A stretch of DNA of 64,000 bases from Hippasteria phrygiana (lineage: Eukaryota; Echinodermata; Asteroidea; Valvatida; Goniasteridae): contig JAZGUH010000487.1 of assembly GCA_037893225.1 (NCBI GenBank), positions 434,001-498,000 on the forward strand, written 5' to 3'. The translations under genes were made by a program, and so were the position numbers. Position 1 is the first letter of the stretch; the number at the start of each line of letters is the position of its first letter. The notes under the pieces were generated by a model that worked only from the letters and a program-made list of their open reading frames with translations, had not been told where the DNA came from and made no database searches. Shown here piece by piece: positions 45,984-56,828 of this stretch.

Positions 45984-47521
45984 AAACCAAATTCATTAGT
46001 TTCAATCTGAAAGCGTACTGTTTACAGCTCGTACCAATCCTCATGAGAGAAAGATTTGTCTGAAATGCTGTCATCTTTGAGAAAAATTGTATCTGAAGAC
46101 CTCAAAAAATGTTATAGGGTATTTTGATTTTATCAGTTGAAATAAGCCTGTTACTGCAGAAATCAACTTTGCTTTTATTTTGATATTTACCTCACCTTAT
46201 TTGTTGTGCATTTTGGTCCTTGCCCCTTTTTACCAATCAAAACTTTTTAATTTGAAAATTCATGATTTTTGCATTTAAATCAGCTAGGTGTGGCAAGAAT
46301 GACTTTGTGTCATGCAGTAATACACTCTAGGCTTTATTCATTTAGAAAATGAAATTATATACATGGTCCTGACTTAGAATTTGTTGGAATTTTATATTAC
46401 ATGTATGTTTAAGAAAAGGGTATAGCACAATGATACATTTGAAAGTCAAACTTGGGAACAGTTTTTGCATGATTAAAGGACTCAGAAAGTTGTTAAATTT
46501 AATTATTTAACTTGAAGTAAATGAATTACAACTTGGCCTAAATTATTGAATGCTCACTCATACTTTTGAAATAGTGGATTCTGCTTTCCTCTGAGTAAAC
46601 TTAAAGGCGTGATTGATTAATTGATGCTTAATTTGGGAGATGTTGAAAGTTGATATTTCATTCGAAAGGGGGGTCAATGGAATTGTTTTGTACTTCAAAC
46701 TTATATAGATCTTTCTTTTTGTTTCACTTTCCAGTGAATCGGTTTGATGGTTGACTGTTCGATAGTAACGGATTAATGAAAATAAACTTTGAAACAACCG
46801 CATTTCCAGTGTTCGTTTCGTTTGTGAGAATCAGTGCTAACAAAGCCCATATGAACATGCACGAAATCAGTGTAAGAGATCAGTTTTTCACCATCTCTTC
46901 GTGAGTCAGTTGATGGATTGAGCTCAAACTTTCACGTTAGTTAATTCATGTACAAGTATATGTTGAATCTCACAAAGTAGGAGCATTGCAACTACGTTGT
47001 CAGCTCAGCCAATGCTATATCATACCTTTAAAGTAATTATGTTCAGCAGGTTTTAGATTTTGTCATTCAAACTGATTAAATTCTGCTGTTAATAACTCGA
47101 TACTTGCTTATTTCATTTTCCATGTATTTTTCATTTACGTTTATCGCTACTGCGTGACTGGAGTTTATCTGTATTGCATGACTGAAGATTAGTGTGACCC
47201 TCCTCCCCCCCCAAAAAAAATAGTTCACGAATATGGGCTTACTTGATTTTTTTTTTTAGTTCACGGAACCTTTATTTTGACAAAGCAACAAAACATAGAA
47301 TAGAATTTACTGATGCGGGAATTGTGAATGGGAAATAAGATATATTTTTTTTATGTGAAAGGCATATTTTAAGAGATTTCACCATAAGCCCGCAGACGTG
47401 GCCATGAACTTGTATTGCTTCTGTGTTTGACCTTACATACAACTTTGGGTTCTGAATTGTTTTTTGGAGGTAGTTTGTTTATTGACTGAAAATGTATTAT
47501 ATAAATATTATGCCTATTGGA

Positions 47522-47999
47522 TTAAAGGCAGTGTACATGTACATGATTGGCCATTGTTGAAATTTTCATAAATGGGCGGATTTGGGGGTTAGAATTTTAT
47601 AGGAAATATCATTCCACTGACCTGTTTAAAGTTTTGAGTTGTTGGATGGCGAAAAAACGAGAGAAAAACGGCACTAATTTTCAACCATCGGGCGGATGAT
47701 AGCCTTTAGTCAGGGTGCGCGTGGCTATCTGGCTATCTTGGCGCGTGATGCATGCGCCCCGAATGCCAGCATGTCCGGGGCGCCCCACTCGTCCGGGTAG
47801 CCACGTGCGGCTTGACTAAAGGCTACAGGGCAGTTTTGCAATAGTTGGAAAACGATATAAATTTCCACTTTTCTTGACACCTGGTGCCATCATTTCACAG
47901 GATGATTGAGACTACTATTAACTTAGTCTAGTAAGGTATTTCGTAATAATTAAGTAAAAAATAAATTGGAGGATTACCAATCGTGTACACTACCTTTAA
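47522..47999. mobile_element. MITE with TTAAAGGTAGTGTACA ends, copy B
   Basis: Unit 2 counterpart of copy A. It has an extra segment of about 70 bp (GATTGAGACTACTATTAAC...) before the right end, shared with copy C. Confidence 0.85.
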
Positions 48000-48065
48000 A
48001 TGCCATGTGAATTAGGTTCTTTTTATTTGTAAATCCTTTTATTTTGTGTACATGTATATGCTGTT

Positions 48066-48280
48066 TTTACCCCTTGCATACGGATGACCCAATATGGCGT
48101 AAAAGAAAAATGCCACTAGGCCAGAGGACGCCATTTGCCACCTTTGTGCAGTTTCAATCCATTGTTGGATAATTGTTTATGTTACAGTTGACTGCACAAA
48201 CACAATGTAGCAGTTCACTTGGCTGCCAGAACCTGGTGACACCCTGATGGCTCCTGTAAAAACCGTACTCAAGGGGTTAA
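48066..48280. mobile_element. TTAACCCCTTG-type MITE in unit 2
   Basis: Left TTACCCCTTGCATACGG and right CCGTACTCAAGGGGTTAA. Absent from unit 1 at the matching position near 43640. Confidence 0.75.
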
Positions 48281-48526
48281 GATAAGAGATAATAAACCTG
48301 TTGATATTCCTGTGAAAGTACTCTTTCACTTTGTGAATGTTTTTATAGCTGCATCTACTGCAGGTAAAGGGTTTGTATGTACACTTCCGGGAAATTGCTT
48401 TGGGAGTCAAGTACATGTATAGTGTACACATTTTATGTACTATGATTGTATAAAGTTCACATTAGAGCCTTTTCCCACAGCCTCTAAAATAAACCTGGGT
48501 TGAACTCCAAAGAAATACAAAGAAAC

Positions 48527-48681
48527 CTTTCAGTCCTCGCAAGTCAAATCTTTGGTTGAAATCAGTCCTCGCAAGTAGAAGTACGTGCTTAGTCTATGGG
48601 GTTGGGTTATATTAAAGGAACAAAAGGAAACACAAAGCATTGTCCTCGCAAGTATTGGGAATTACGTACGACTGTGTGTGT
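48527..48681 (+). repeat. GTCCTCGCAAGT repeat family member, unit 2
   Basis: Counterpart of 44007-44157. Ends at TACGACTGTGTGTG before a 17-base G run (48689-48705). Confidence 0.75.
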
Positions 48682-48883
48682 GTGTTGTGGGGGGGGGGGG
48701 GGGGGCACTGTGACAAAAATGGACAGAAAATGTGTTGATCTGTGTTAATGTCATGCATGAAGCTGACTCGGCTTTTGTTGCATTCTGACCTCTCATGGGC
48801 CATGGAAAGTAAGTCATGGTGTATTTGGTCTTAGTAATACATGTACCATGGTCAACAGTGGTTCCAGTAACAAACACTGAAGG

Positions 48884-50154
48884 TAGGTATAACACCCTAA
48901 TTTAAAACAAATGTCTAAATGTATTAAGTTATACATGAAAATGAAGCTCTTGCTGAGAGTGGATCAGTGGTGTAATTTGTTTTTGAATATCTCTTTCGGT
49001 TTTTGCGTTATACTCCTTTAAACTTTATAAAAAATGTACTTTGTGTACCGCTAATTTGACCATAAAGGCATTTGCGGTAGCCCATTTCATAAAAGTTATG
49101 TAAATATGTCAATTTATATATCAAAATGAAGCTACTAATGTGAGGAATTCAGGGATGTTAGTTGCCTTCAAATTAACCTCTTACTTCTTGAGATATTAGC
49201 TTTTGAAGTTGTGTGAACTTAAAAAAACAAATTCAAAAACTGGATTTTTTTCATTAAAATCTCGGCACTACTTTTTTTACTTTCTAATAATACATTACAT
49301 GTAGGGCCTATTTATGGTCATAATTTATACAAATAAATAAAACCATAATCATTCAGGCCTAGACTACATGTTATATAAAATTTTTTTTTTTAAATACATA
49401 TTTTACACTTCACTGTTAAATAATAACTATGCAAGTCTAGAGCGGATGAACACTGAGCAAATCTTTACATGAACTTTAATATTAATTCGAGACCGCGCGG
49501 TTGCATATGCCATTATATCGCTCAAACAATTGACCATGATGACATGACCTCAGAAAACACGTTTAGGGGAAGTTAGCGATGTTTTTCACAGAAAATGTGT
49601 GTTGATATTGCTCAAAAACAGTCCAGACAATGTACTAATGTGTGAATCCAAGGCGGGGTCACTGGTTTTATGTCAGTTTGAACATATTTTACTTCAAATT
49701 CCCAACTTTTTGTGGATAAAATCGCCGAAAATTTCACGTTTTCTTACCCTTCAGATGAGTCTTCGTCCGTATTAAATAGCTCGACATCTCCATGTGATCT
49801 CGTTTAACACATTGACCTTTCAACTTTCATCAAAATCTCTAAGAAACTCGCGAAAAAAACGAGATTTCAACGAGACCTCCAAACGCGGTCAGAGGAATAA
49901 AATCACCTGAAGTCGGCAATTTCTGCAAGTCGCACGCGAAAAGTCGTCTTCAAAAACATGCACATTTTTGGATAACTGTTCTATCAATAATCTCACCAAA
50001 GATGTTAAATTGAAGAGTAAGTATTACTCTACATTTCTGGGTCATTTTATGGGTAATTTTGGGACCGTTTGGGCGTTATGCGTTTCCAAAAAATTATTTT
50101 TTTACGTGGTGGCACATAGGCAAATGTCTTAACTGGCGTTTACGTGTTATAGCT
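48884..50154. mobile_element. 1271-bp hAT-like non-autonomous transposon with empty site
   Basis: Flanked by perfect 8-bp duplications ACTGAAGG (48876-48883 and 50155-50162). Unit 1 holds the uninterrupted site (AACACTGAAGGATTTTGG near 44337-44354). The ends carry a short inverted repeat (AGGTATAACAC at the left, complement of GTGTTATAGCT at the right). No transposase frame is visible. The 8-bp duplication suggests hAT, but the CAGNG-type start is missing. Confidence 0.85.
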
Positions 50155-50264
50155 ACTGAAGGATTTTGGAATCGGATGATATTGGAGGATTTAGGTTACA
50201 TGTAGTAGGTACAAATGATGTAGGGAGTTGGGGTTTTAAATTAAATTAAAGATATGAAAACTCA

Positions 50265-50485
50265 TTAACCCTAACCATCCCTAACCTGCCAAAATCAAAC
50301 ACCCCATTGTGTTGAATTTTGTGTGATTGGGTACTGTAGAGCCTTGGCACCATCACATTTGCATGGGACTTGATGCCCTGATTTTGTCTAAGTACAAAGA
50401 ATGTGCCATTGGTTTAGTACACAGTGTTGGAGTTTGTGTGGTTAGGGAAGGATTCTAGTAAAAAGGCTTGGGCTGTTAGGGTTAA
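50265..50485. mobile_element. TTAA-bounded element in unit 2
   Basis: Left TTAACCCTAACCATCCC and right GCTGTTAGGGTTAA. The interior is unlike the element at the same site in unit 1. Confidence 0.7.
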
Positions 50486-52030
50486 TGAACAAGTATAAAT
50501 GTTTTTTTAGTTTTTTTTACGAAGTCATAACTTTTTGTATTTCTTTTGCTGTTGAGGATATTTTTGTGCTTGATCAGATTGCATATCATTTATAGATGTA
50601 ACAATGGGTTGAAATAAACCCTAGGTAAGCTGCCTGTAGCAACGGACCGAAATGCAAGCCAAGTCCTTAACCCAGATTCATATGGCATGGAATCATACAT
50701 CCCTGCCTCTCCGCTCCTATTTTTCCAGTGTGAATTTCCTGTCAGGTTATCAACTGTTTTGATATCCAATAGGCAGCCAGACGAAAACACGCTCCTGTCC
50801 CCCCCCCCCCCCCCTGGCCTCTCAGTTTATCAATGATGGTGAGTTTGAATAATTGTCTGCTAGTAGAACCCCTTACCTGGGTTCATCTTCTTAACTTGCA
50901 GTTGCTCTAGCGCAGAGCAGCCACAGTACTGTAAATGAACTTTCCCAGCCACAAATAGTGGCAAATGATTATCATATGACCTGATTTTCCCTCAAAGATT
51001 TGTTCAGTAAGTCTGTCGTCTATTCCAGTTTTCTGTCTCCGTCACATTTTTGGAAATTTCATCTTATTTGGGTTTCTCCTCCAACGTGTGAATCTTGGGT
51101 AAATTCCACTCTCACAAACAATGTGTACATGTATGTTAAACAACATTCAGGAATTTGTTTTTGTAATTTTTCGAGACAATTTTAAATTGATGGACTTGTA
51201 TGTATGTATGTAGACATATTTTTTGTTTGTTACACAATAGAATAATGTTTTTGTTTTGTTTGAACTACACAATGTACCGTGTTTAAACAAGACATTTTTT
51301 TGTGGGGCACAAAAATGTTTCGCTTGTATACAAAATGCTTCTTCAACAAAACATTTTTGTATTTATAATTTCTGAAGATCCTGTAGTGTGCAAAACATTT
51401 TATGAAGGTTCCTTCAAGTTCTGAGCAAACAAGTTGTGTGGAAATGAGTGTGCCAATGTTGTAATTATCACACAGTCACACTTGTGTTTTGATTAACTTC
51501 ATCTTCGGATAAAGTAACGTTGTGTGTGCCCATATCCAGTGCATGCAACTCCACAAATTGCCTGTGGATGTTTAAGGAAACATGCAATAAATATTAAAGG
51601 TTGTAAAAAGTTAGCTTTTGCTGTAATTTTCAGAAATAAATGGATTTGGGGAATAGTATTTTATAGCGTGCTAGCAAATACTGTAACACTGACCTGTTTA
51701 AAGTTTTGTGTGGATGCTGGGAAAACAGAGAGAACAAAATTCTGTTCTTGTTGTCTGGTTTTCTGACCATACTTTAGACAAAGCAATTTATAGACTCGGG
51801 GAATTATCAGGTCAGGGAATTAGACTATTTGCAAAGATTTTCGGCTGACACTCGTTGAAAAATGATATAAATTTCCACTTTTCTTGAAAACGACAGCGCA
51901 CCAGGTGCCATGATTTTACAGGATGCTTGAGACTGCTATTTACTGACTCTAGTACAATGTAGGGTATTTTGTAATAAATCAGTAGTTTTTTTTTTATGTT
52001 TGCAACTTTGGTAACGATCAAAAACCAAAA

Positions 52031-52230
52031 TCGTCAAACAATCCACAGGGAAACTGAACAGGTAAATTTGAATACATTTTTAAAGTGAACAAAAAAACTG
52101 GCAGGAGCGGGTTTCGAACCTGCAACCTCCGGGTTACCGTACATGCGCTCTACCAACTGAGCTATCTTGCCCTATGTTGGCGGTCTCCCAAATTGTCAGT
52201 ATCTTTGTTCGGGTGGGCGCGAGTCAGACC
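52031..52230 (-). repeat. tRNA-derived SINE, minus orientation, unit 2
   Basis: Tail, box B (GGGTTTCGAACCTGCAACC), box A complement (CCAACTGAGCTATC) and the start of the head are present. It abuts the same AAACCAAATTCATTAG sequence that follows the plus-oriented SINE in unit 1. Confidence 0.8.
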
Positions 52231-53593
52231 AAACCAAATTCATTAGTTTCAATCTGAACGCGTACTGTTTACAGCTCGTACCAATCCTCCTGAGAGAAAG
52301 ATTTGTCTGAAATGCTGTCATCTTTGAGAACATTGTATCTGAAGACCTCAAAAAATGTTATGGGGTATTTTGATTTTAACAGTTGAAATAAGTCCATATG
52401 AACATGCACGAAATCACTGTAAGAGATCATTTTTTCACCATTTCTTTGTAAGTCAGTTGATGGATTCAGCTCAAACTTTCACGTTTGTTAATTCATGTAC
52501 AAGTACCGGTATATGTTGAATCTCACAAAGTATGAGCATTGCAACTACGTTGTCAGCTCAGCCAATGCTATACCTTTAAAGTAATTATTTTCAGCAGGGT
52601 TTAGATTTTGTCATTCAAACTGATTAAATTCTGCTGTTAATAACTTGATACTTGCTTATTTCATTTTCCATGTATTTTTCATTAACGTTTATTGCTACTG
52701 CGTGACTGGAGTTTATCTGTATTGCATGACTGAAGATTAGTGTGACCCTCCCCCCCCCCCCCCCAAAAAAAAGTACACGAATATGGGCTTACTTGATTTT
52801 TTTTCGTTCCCGGAACCCTTATTTTGACGAATCAACAAAACATAGAATAGAATTGATTTTGTCTCCTGTTTTTCAACATGCTCCAGTGTCTTCAAGTTCT
52901 GTGGCAGTTGCCTCTGTGGTGATTGTGTTTGAGTGTACTGTAGTTGAACAGGAAGACGGGTTATAACGAAATATTTCAGCCGCCGGTTACTTAAGGACGA
53001 CTTTAAACATGTGCTGGCCATTGAATTATGTAATTACATGTTCATACTTTCTAAGCTTACTGAATTCTAAATCAACAGTTGGCTTTCCCTTCTATTCCTT
53101 TGGGAAATAATAGCCACCTGTCACTCTTCAACATAAAGCTGCGGCCATTTGGGAATTACAAACGGCCCAAATGCCCAGTACATTTTTTTAATCCCTTGCC
53201 TTTTTTCCCCAACAACAATGTTCGGTAAGTTTTGTACACAAAATTTGGGAGCCAAGGATGGTGTTCGGTATAGCCGAATGTTTGGTATAGCGGCGTTCAG
53301 TATAGCGCCGTTCCACTGTACATGTATGTGATAATGTGACCTGGTAGCATAAAATGAGCATAAAGTTAAAGTCCCACTTTGGCTTTCTGAGATAGATGTA
53401 CAAGCAGAAACAATAATTTTTCGCTGAAAAGTCCATTTTTGGAATTTTTATTACATTTTCATATTTGAAAAGTCGTATTCTGTCATATTCCAAAGTTTCA
53501 TAAGCAAAATTCAATCTCAAAATATTTTTGTTATACAGTTTACAAACTTTGAGCTTCATTTTCTCAAAACAAGGGGGTCACGACTCTAACAAC

Positions 53594-53794
53594 CAGAGTT
53601 GTAGTCGAGTCCCTGCAAGTTCTTTCACAAGTCCTTTCGCAATTCCAGTCAGAAGTCCTTTCATAAAGCCGGGCATAATTAACTGGATGATTAATGACAA
53701 AGGAATGCCTTTGAATAGCTTGTGATTGGAATTATGGTTTGTGATGGACTTGCAGGGACTTGCAGAGACTGGGATGGACTCGACTACATCCCTG
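53594..53794. mobile_element. hAT-type MITE, second copy
   Basis: Same ends as 19374-19606 (CAGAGTTGTAGTCGAG... / ...CTCGACTACATCCCTG). Flanks CTAACAAC (53586-53593) and CTGACAAC (53795-53802) match at 7 of 8 bases, consistent with an aged 8-bp duplication. Confidence 0.82.
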
Positions 53795-53802
53795 CTGACA
53801 AC

Positions 53803-55228
53803 TTAAAAAAGTTATGTAGCAGGGCCCAGAAATGAGCTACATTTTTACATGTACAGCAACACACAATACATCAAATTAAAGCGTAACATTTTATTTTCAG
53901 GAAATACAATTTTCAACTTTTGCTTCTTTCTGCCCATTTGGTGATGCCAGGTCACATATACATTGTATAAAAGTGCATACATATGTACATGTATTAGCAG
54001 GATGTGTGTTCTTATCATATGACATGGCCCACGTATGTTGCTTTGCACTGGTTGGGGATTTCTCAAATTTGCACTTTCCAGCTTTGTTTTGTGTACACGT
54101 TCATGCATGATTCATCATTCATTTAGATAGTGGATTGGTATATCCCCTCATTCCACAAGTCCAGACTGGGATCGGGTTGAGTGGCCAGCAACCTGAGGCA
54201 TAAAAATCCCGTTGCAGCATCTCGAGGAAGCAGCAAGCTAGGCCGGGAGGAAGGGTTACCCTCCTTTCCTCCCACTCACTTCATCATCGTCGTCTTGTCT
54301 TGAATGGCTCCTCTCTTGCGTGCCCGTAATGCTAAAGACACAACTTGTTTGTCAGGATTTCTGAGGAAGAGTTCATAGAGGAGTTTCGACCCTTTCAGAT
54401 CAAGGCATCTCGTTTCAGTCTCTATGACAGAGTTTCTAGTTATTTCCAAACCCCGGTCTCAAAAATAAGAAGTGAAGTCCATTTGTCTGATGAAGACACT
54501 CGCTTGTACATGTACATCCGTTGTCTGAAATCCACAACTCTTGATCCTTGTTTTACTGTTAAAGGGGCCGTGCAAGATAATTTTTATGACATGAATGCCA
54601 AGTTGCATGCATGTACATGTATGTAGGAAAGCGCTGTTTCTATGTTCTGTAAATTTGCAGGCCCCTCTTGTAGAATTTCTATGGGGTCATTGCAAAACTT
54701 TTCGGTTAAAGTAGATTTTTATATTCTTGAGACAAAAGCATGATGTGGTCAGAGGCACAACATTGGTTCCTTGTCTGTCGCCATAGTGTTGTGCACACAT
54801 AAAAGTCAAATATTTGTACCATTTTCTATTAAGATTCATGATTTAGTTGATTTTCATATTAGATACATGTACCTGAATTGGAATCTGTTTCTAACCAACA
54901 TTTTGTCAAAACTTTCGCAACTTTTTTTGTAGGAATGATTGTTGCACTGTTAGTTTTGCTCTTCTGACAAGGAGTTAATATAAATAGAAATGACACCCTC
55001 TTGTACATATGTATGACTGAATTGGAACGATTTTAATACATTTGTGTACAGTTGAAAACCACGTCACTACCTTCTGTTTACTTCAAATGGAAATGATGTA
55101 CACAAATACATGTAGATCATGCTCAGATAGTTACTACGTACAAATGTATAATACCAGACATGGTTAAAACAAGTTAAACTGTGTATTGTTGCATGCTTCC
55201 GTACATGTACAGGTTCTGTATATACTTC
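53803..55228. other. no gene firmly supported
   Basis: An open frame at 54345-54626 on the plus strand begins at an acceptor-like TTTGTCAG and has ordinary amino-acid composition, but no recognised domain, conserved copy or donor in frame. Nothing else is supported. Confidence 0.35.
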
Positions 55229-55408
55229 CGAGGACAAGAGGAGAAAGAAAATACAAAGAAACCTTTCAGTCCTCGCAAGTCAAGTCTTTTGTTGAAATCG
55301 GTCCTCGCACGTAGAAGTACGTGCTTAGTCTATGGGGTTGGGTTATATTAAAGGAACAATAGGAAACACAAAGCATTGTCCTCATAAGTATTGGGAAAGT
55401 ACGACTGT
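55229..55408 (+). repeat. GTCCTCGCAAGT repeat family member
   Basis: Longest plus copy. CCGAGGAC at its left matches the inverted GTCCTCGG at the right of the 33891 copy, so the family may have short terminal inverted repeats. Confidence 0.75.
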
Positions 55409-55701
55409 GTGTACATATACATGTACATGTACACGTACACATTTATGTGCTCTTTGACAAGTTTGGTTTTTTTCTTTTTCCAAATGTTCAAGTTGTATGT
55501 TTTGTTTTAACCAAAGGAAAAAACAGTTTTTGGGTATCTGCAATCCTGTGAAAAAGGCATTTATTCCTGGTTACTTGCGTGCTTCTCTTATGCACACAAG
55601 ATACATTTACAATGCATGTCCTGCAGGAACTAATTGTCGGGTCGCAAATAAATCAAAATTTGTAAGAAGTATTTATTTGAGAACTAAAATGGAGGCGGCC
55701 T

Positions 55702-55880
55702 TTAACCCCTTGCGTACGGATGACGCCATATGGCATAAAAAAAGAGGTGCCACCAGGCCGGATGATGCCATTTGCCGCCGTTTGTGCAGTTTCAATCCAT
55801 TGTTGGATTATTGTTTATGTTACGCTTGAATGCACAAACACATTGCAGCGGTTCGCTTCGCTGCCAAAACCGCCGATTTA
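55702..55880. mobile_element. TTAACCCCTTG-type MITE, right end lost
   Basis: Left TTAACCCCTTGCGTACGG, then the hairpin word CAATCCATTGTTGGATT. The sequence leaves the family near the AACCGCCGATTT junction without the right terminal repeat. A (TACATG)n tract follows at about 55907-55932. Confidence 0.65.
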
Positions 55881-56024
55881 AAAAATGGTTAACGCTTGTA
55901 CTGCTACATGTACATGTACATGTACATGTAGATTTACAAAAAAAGACCATGGACTGTATCTTTAAGTGAGGGAAGATTCCATTAGTGCCTGAGCCTGCGA
56001 GGGTGGCAAGTTGGCCCGTGATTT

Positions 56025-56273
56025 TTGCCAAGAAAGCAGGAGGAGAAGAGTAGGGAAGCATTCAGATGGGAGACGGGCCTAGGAGGATTTAGGAATAGCC
56101 TGCTTTCATCAAGTGGGAATTTCAGTGGTTTACACTGCGCCGATGACGGAAAACAAGATCTGCGGGAAAGGCTAAGACGTGCCAAGAAGCAGAAAATAGA
56201 TATAGATTGCATATTTTCTTTACCCAACCATCTGCATGTGCACACGGTTATATTTGAAGATCTCCGAGAGTAA
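56025..56273 (+). other. possible unrecognised exon
   Basis: About 82 open codons rich in charged residues (for example DLRERLRRAKKQKIDID), ending at TAA by 56273. An acceptor-like pyrimidine stretch TGATTTTTGCCAAG precedes it. No ATG start, domain or homologue is recognised, so this may be chance. Confidence 0.2.
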
Positions 56274-56710
56274 GGGGAGAATCAGACCACTGCTAATTTA
56301 GTATTCTGGTTACGTACATGTACATGTATGTCTGGAATCTCCATGTTCCTCTATTAACATGAATGCCAGGTTGTAATCATGTTCTCATGGATTTGAGCAG
56401 CACATCCTGAAACTAGAGATTTAGTGTGCTCAAGCAAGCTTTAGTCAGACCGAATGTGCATCCATAATAATAATAAACATACACGTAGGGATCTGTGTGC
56501 TTACTGACAGATGGGCTTATAGAAATGTTGGGTCAAATGAGGGACTTGATGATATTCTTAAAAACAGGCATGCAACTTTTCCTCGGATCAGCTGATTTCC
56601 TCATTTCTCACTTCACACTTTTTATGCCATTGAAAATTGAAAAACACTAGTCTTTTTTGTTAATTCTAAGTTGCATGCCTGTTAAAAAGAATCGTCATAC
56701 TTGTACATTG

Positions 56711-56828
56711 TCACACCTTGTGACGTCACACCTTGTGACGTCACACCTTGTGACGTCACACCTTGTGACGTCACACCTTGTGACGTCACACCTTGTGACA
56801 TCACACCTTGTGACGTCACACCTTGTGT
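56711..56828. repeat. 15-bp minisatellite of CRE palindromes
   Basis: Eight copies of TCACACCTTGTGACG. Each junction creates TGTGACGTCACA, a full cAMP-response-element palindrome TGACGTCA; six of seven junctions are perfect and one reads TGACATCA. Spacing is exactly 15 bp. Confidence 0.93.

Larger units (their letters stand above)
42971..47308. repeat. segmental duplication, unit 1
   Basis: It begins ACTGATGCGGGAATTGTG and runs to ACATAGAATAGAATTT, where the same start sequence follows immediately as unit 2. Matching blocks in order are the 43183 MITE, the GTCCTCGCAAGT repeat, a 1.1-kb block (44580-45720) and 46840-47308. Unit-specific sequences are a SINE (43741-44006), a TTAA element (44417-44567), a SINE in plus orientation (45732-45983) and about 690 bp (46147-46838) absent from unit 2. 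Confidence 0.9.
47309..52854. repeat. segmental duplication, unit 2
   Basis: Tandem copy of unit 1, ending at the same ACATAGAATAGAATT sequence. It is longer because of an extra MITE near 48066-48280 and its flank, a 1271-bp hAT-like insertion (48884-50154), and MITE-derived sequence (51690-52030) next to a SINE in minus orientation. Confidence 0.9.

Noticed and set aside
44545..50790. Matching open frames at 44545-44853 and 50590-50790 (starting MFSSGCLLDIK) as a conserved gene
   Set aside because: They are the same DNA in the two duplication units, so their similarity shows recent duplication, not coding constraint; no domain is recognised.
54345..54626. Possible exon after an acceptor-like TTTGTCAG
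   Set aside because: The composition is ordinary, but there is no recognised domain, no in-frame start and no convincing donor; kept only as a weak note.
56711..56828. CRISPR-like array
   Set aside because: The repeats are contiguous 15-bp tandem units without unique spacers, in a eukaryotic genome.
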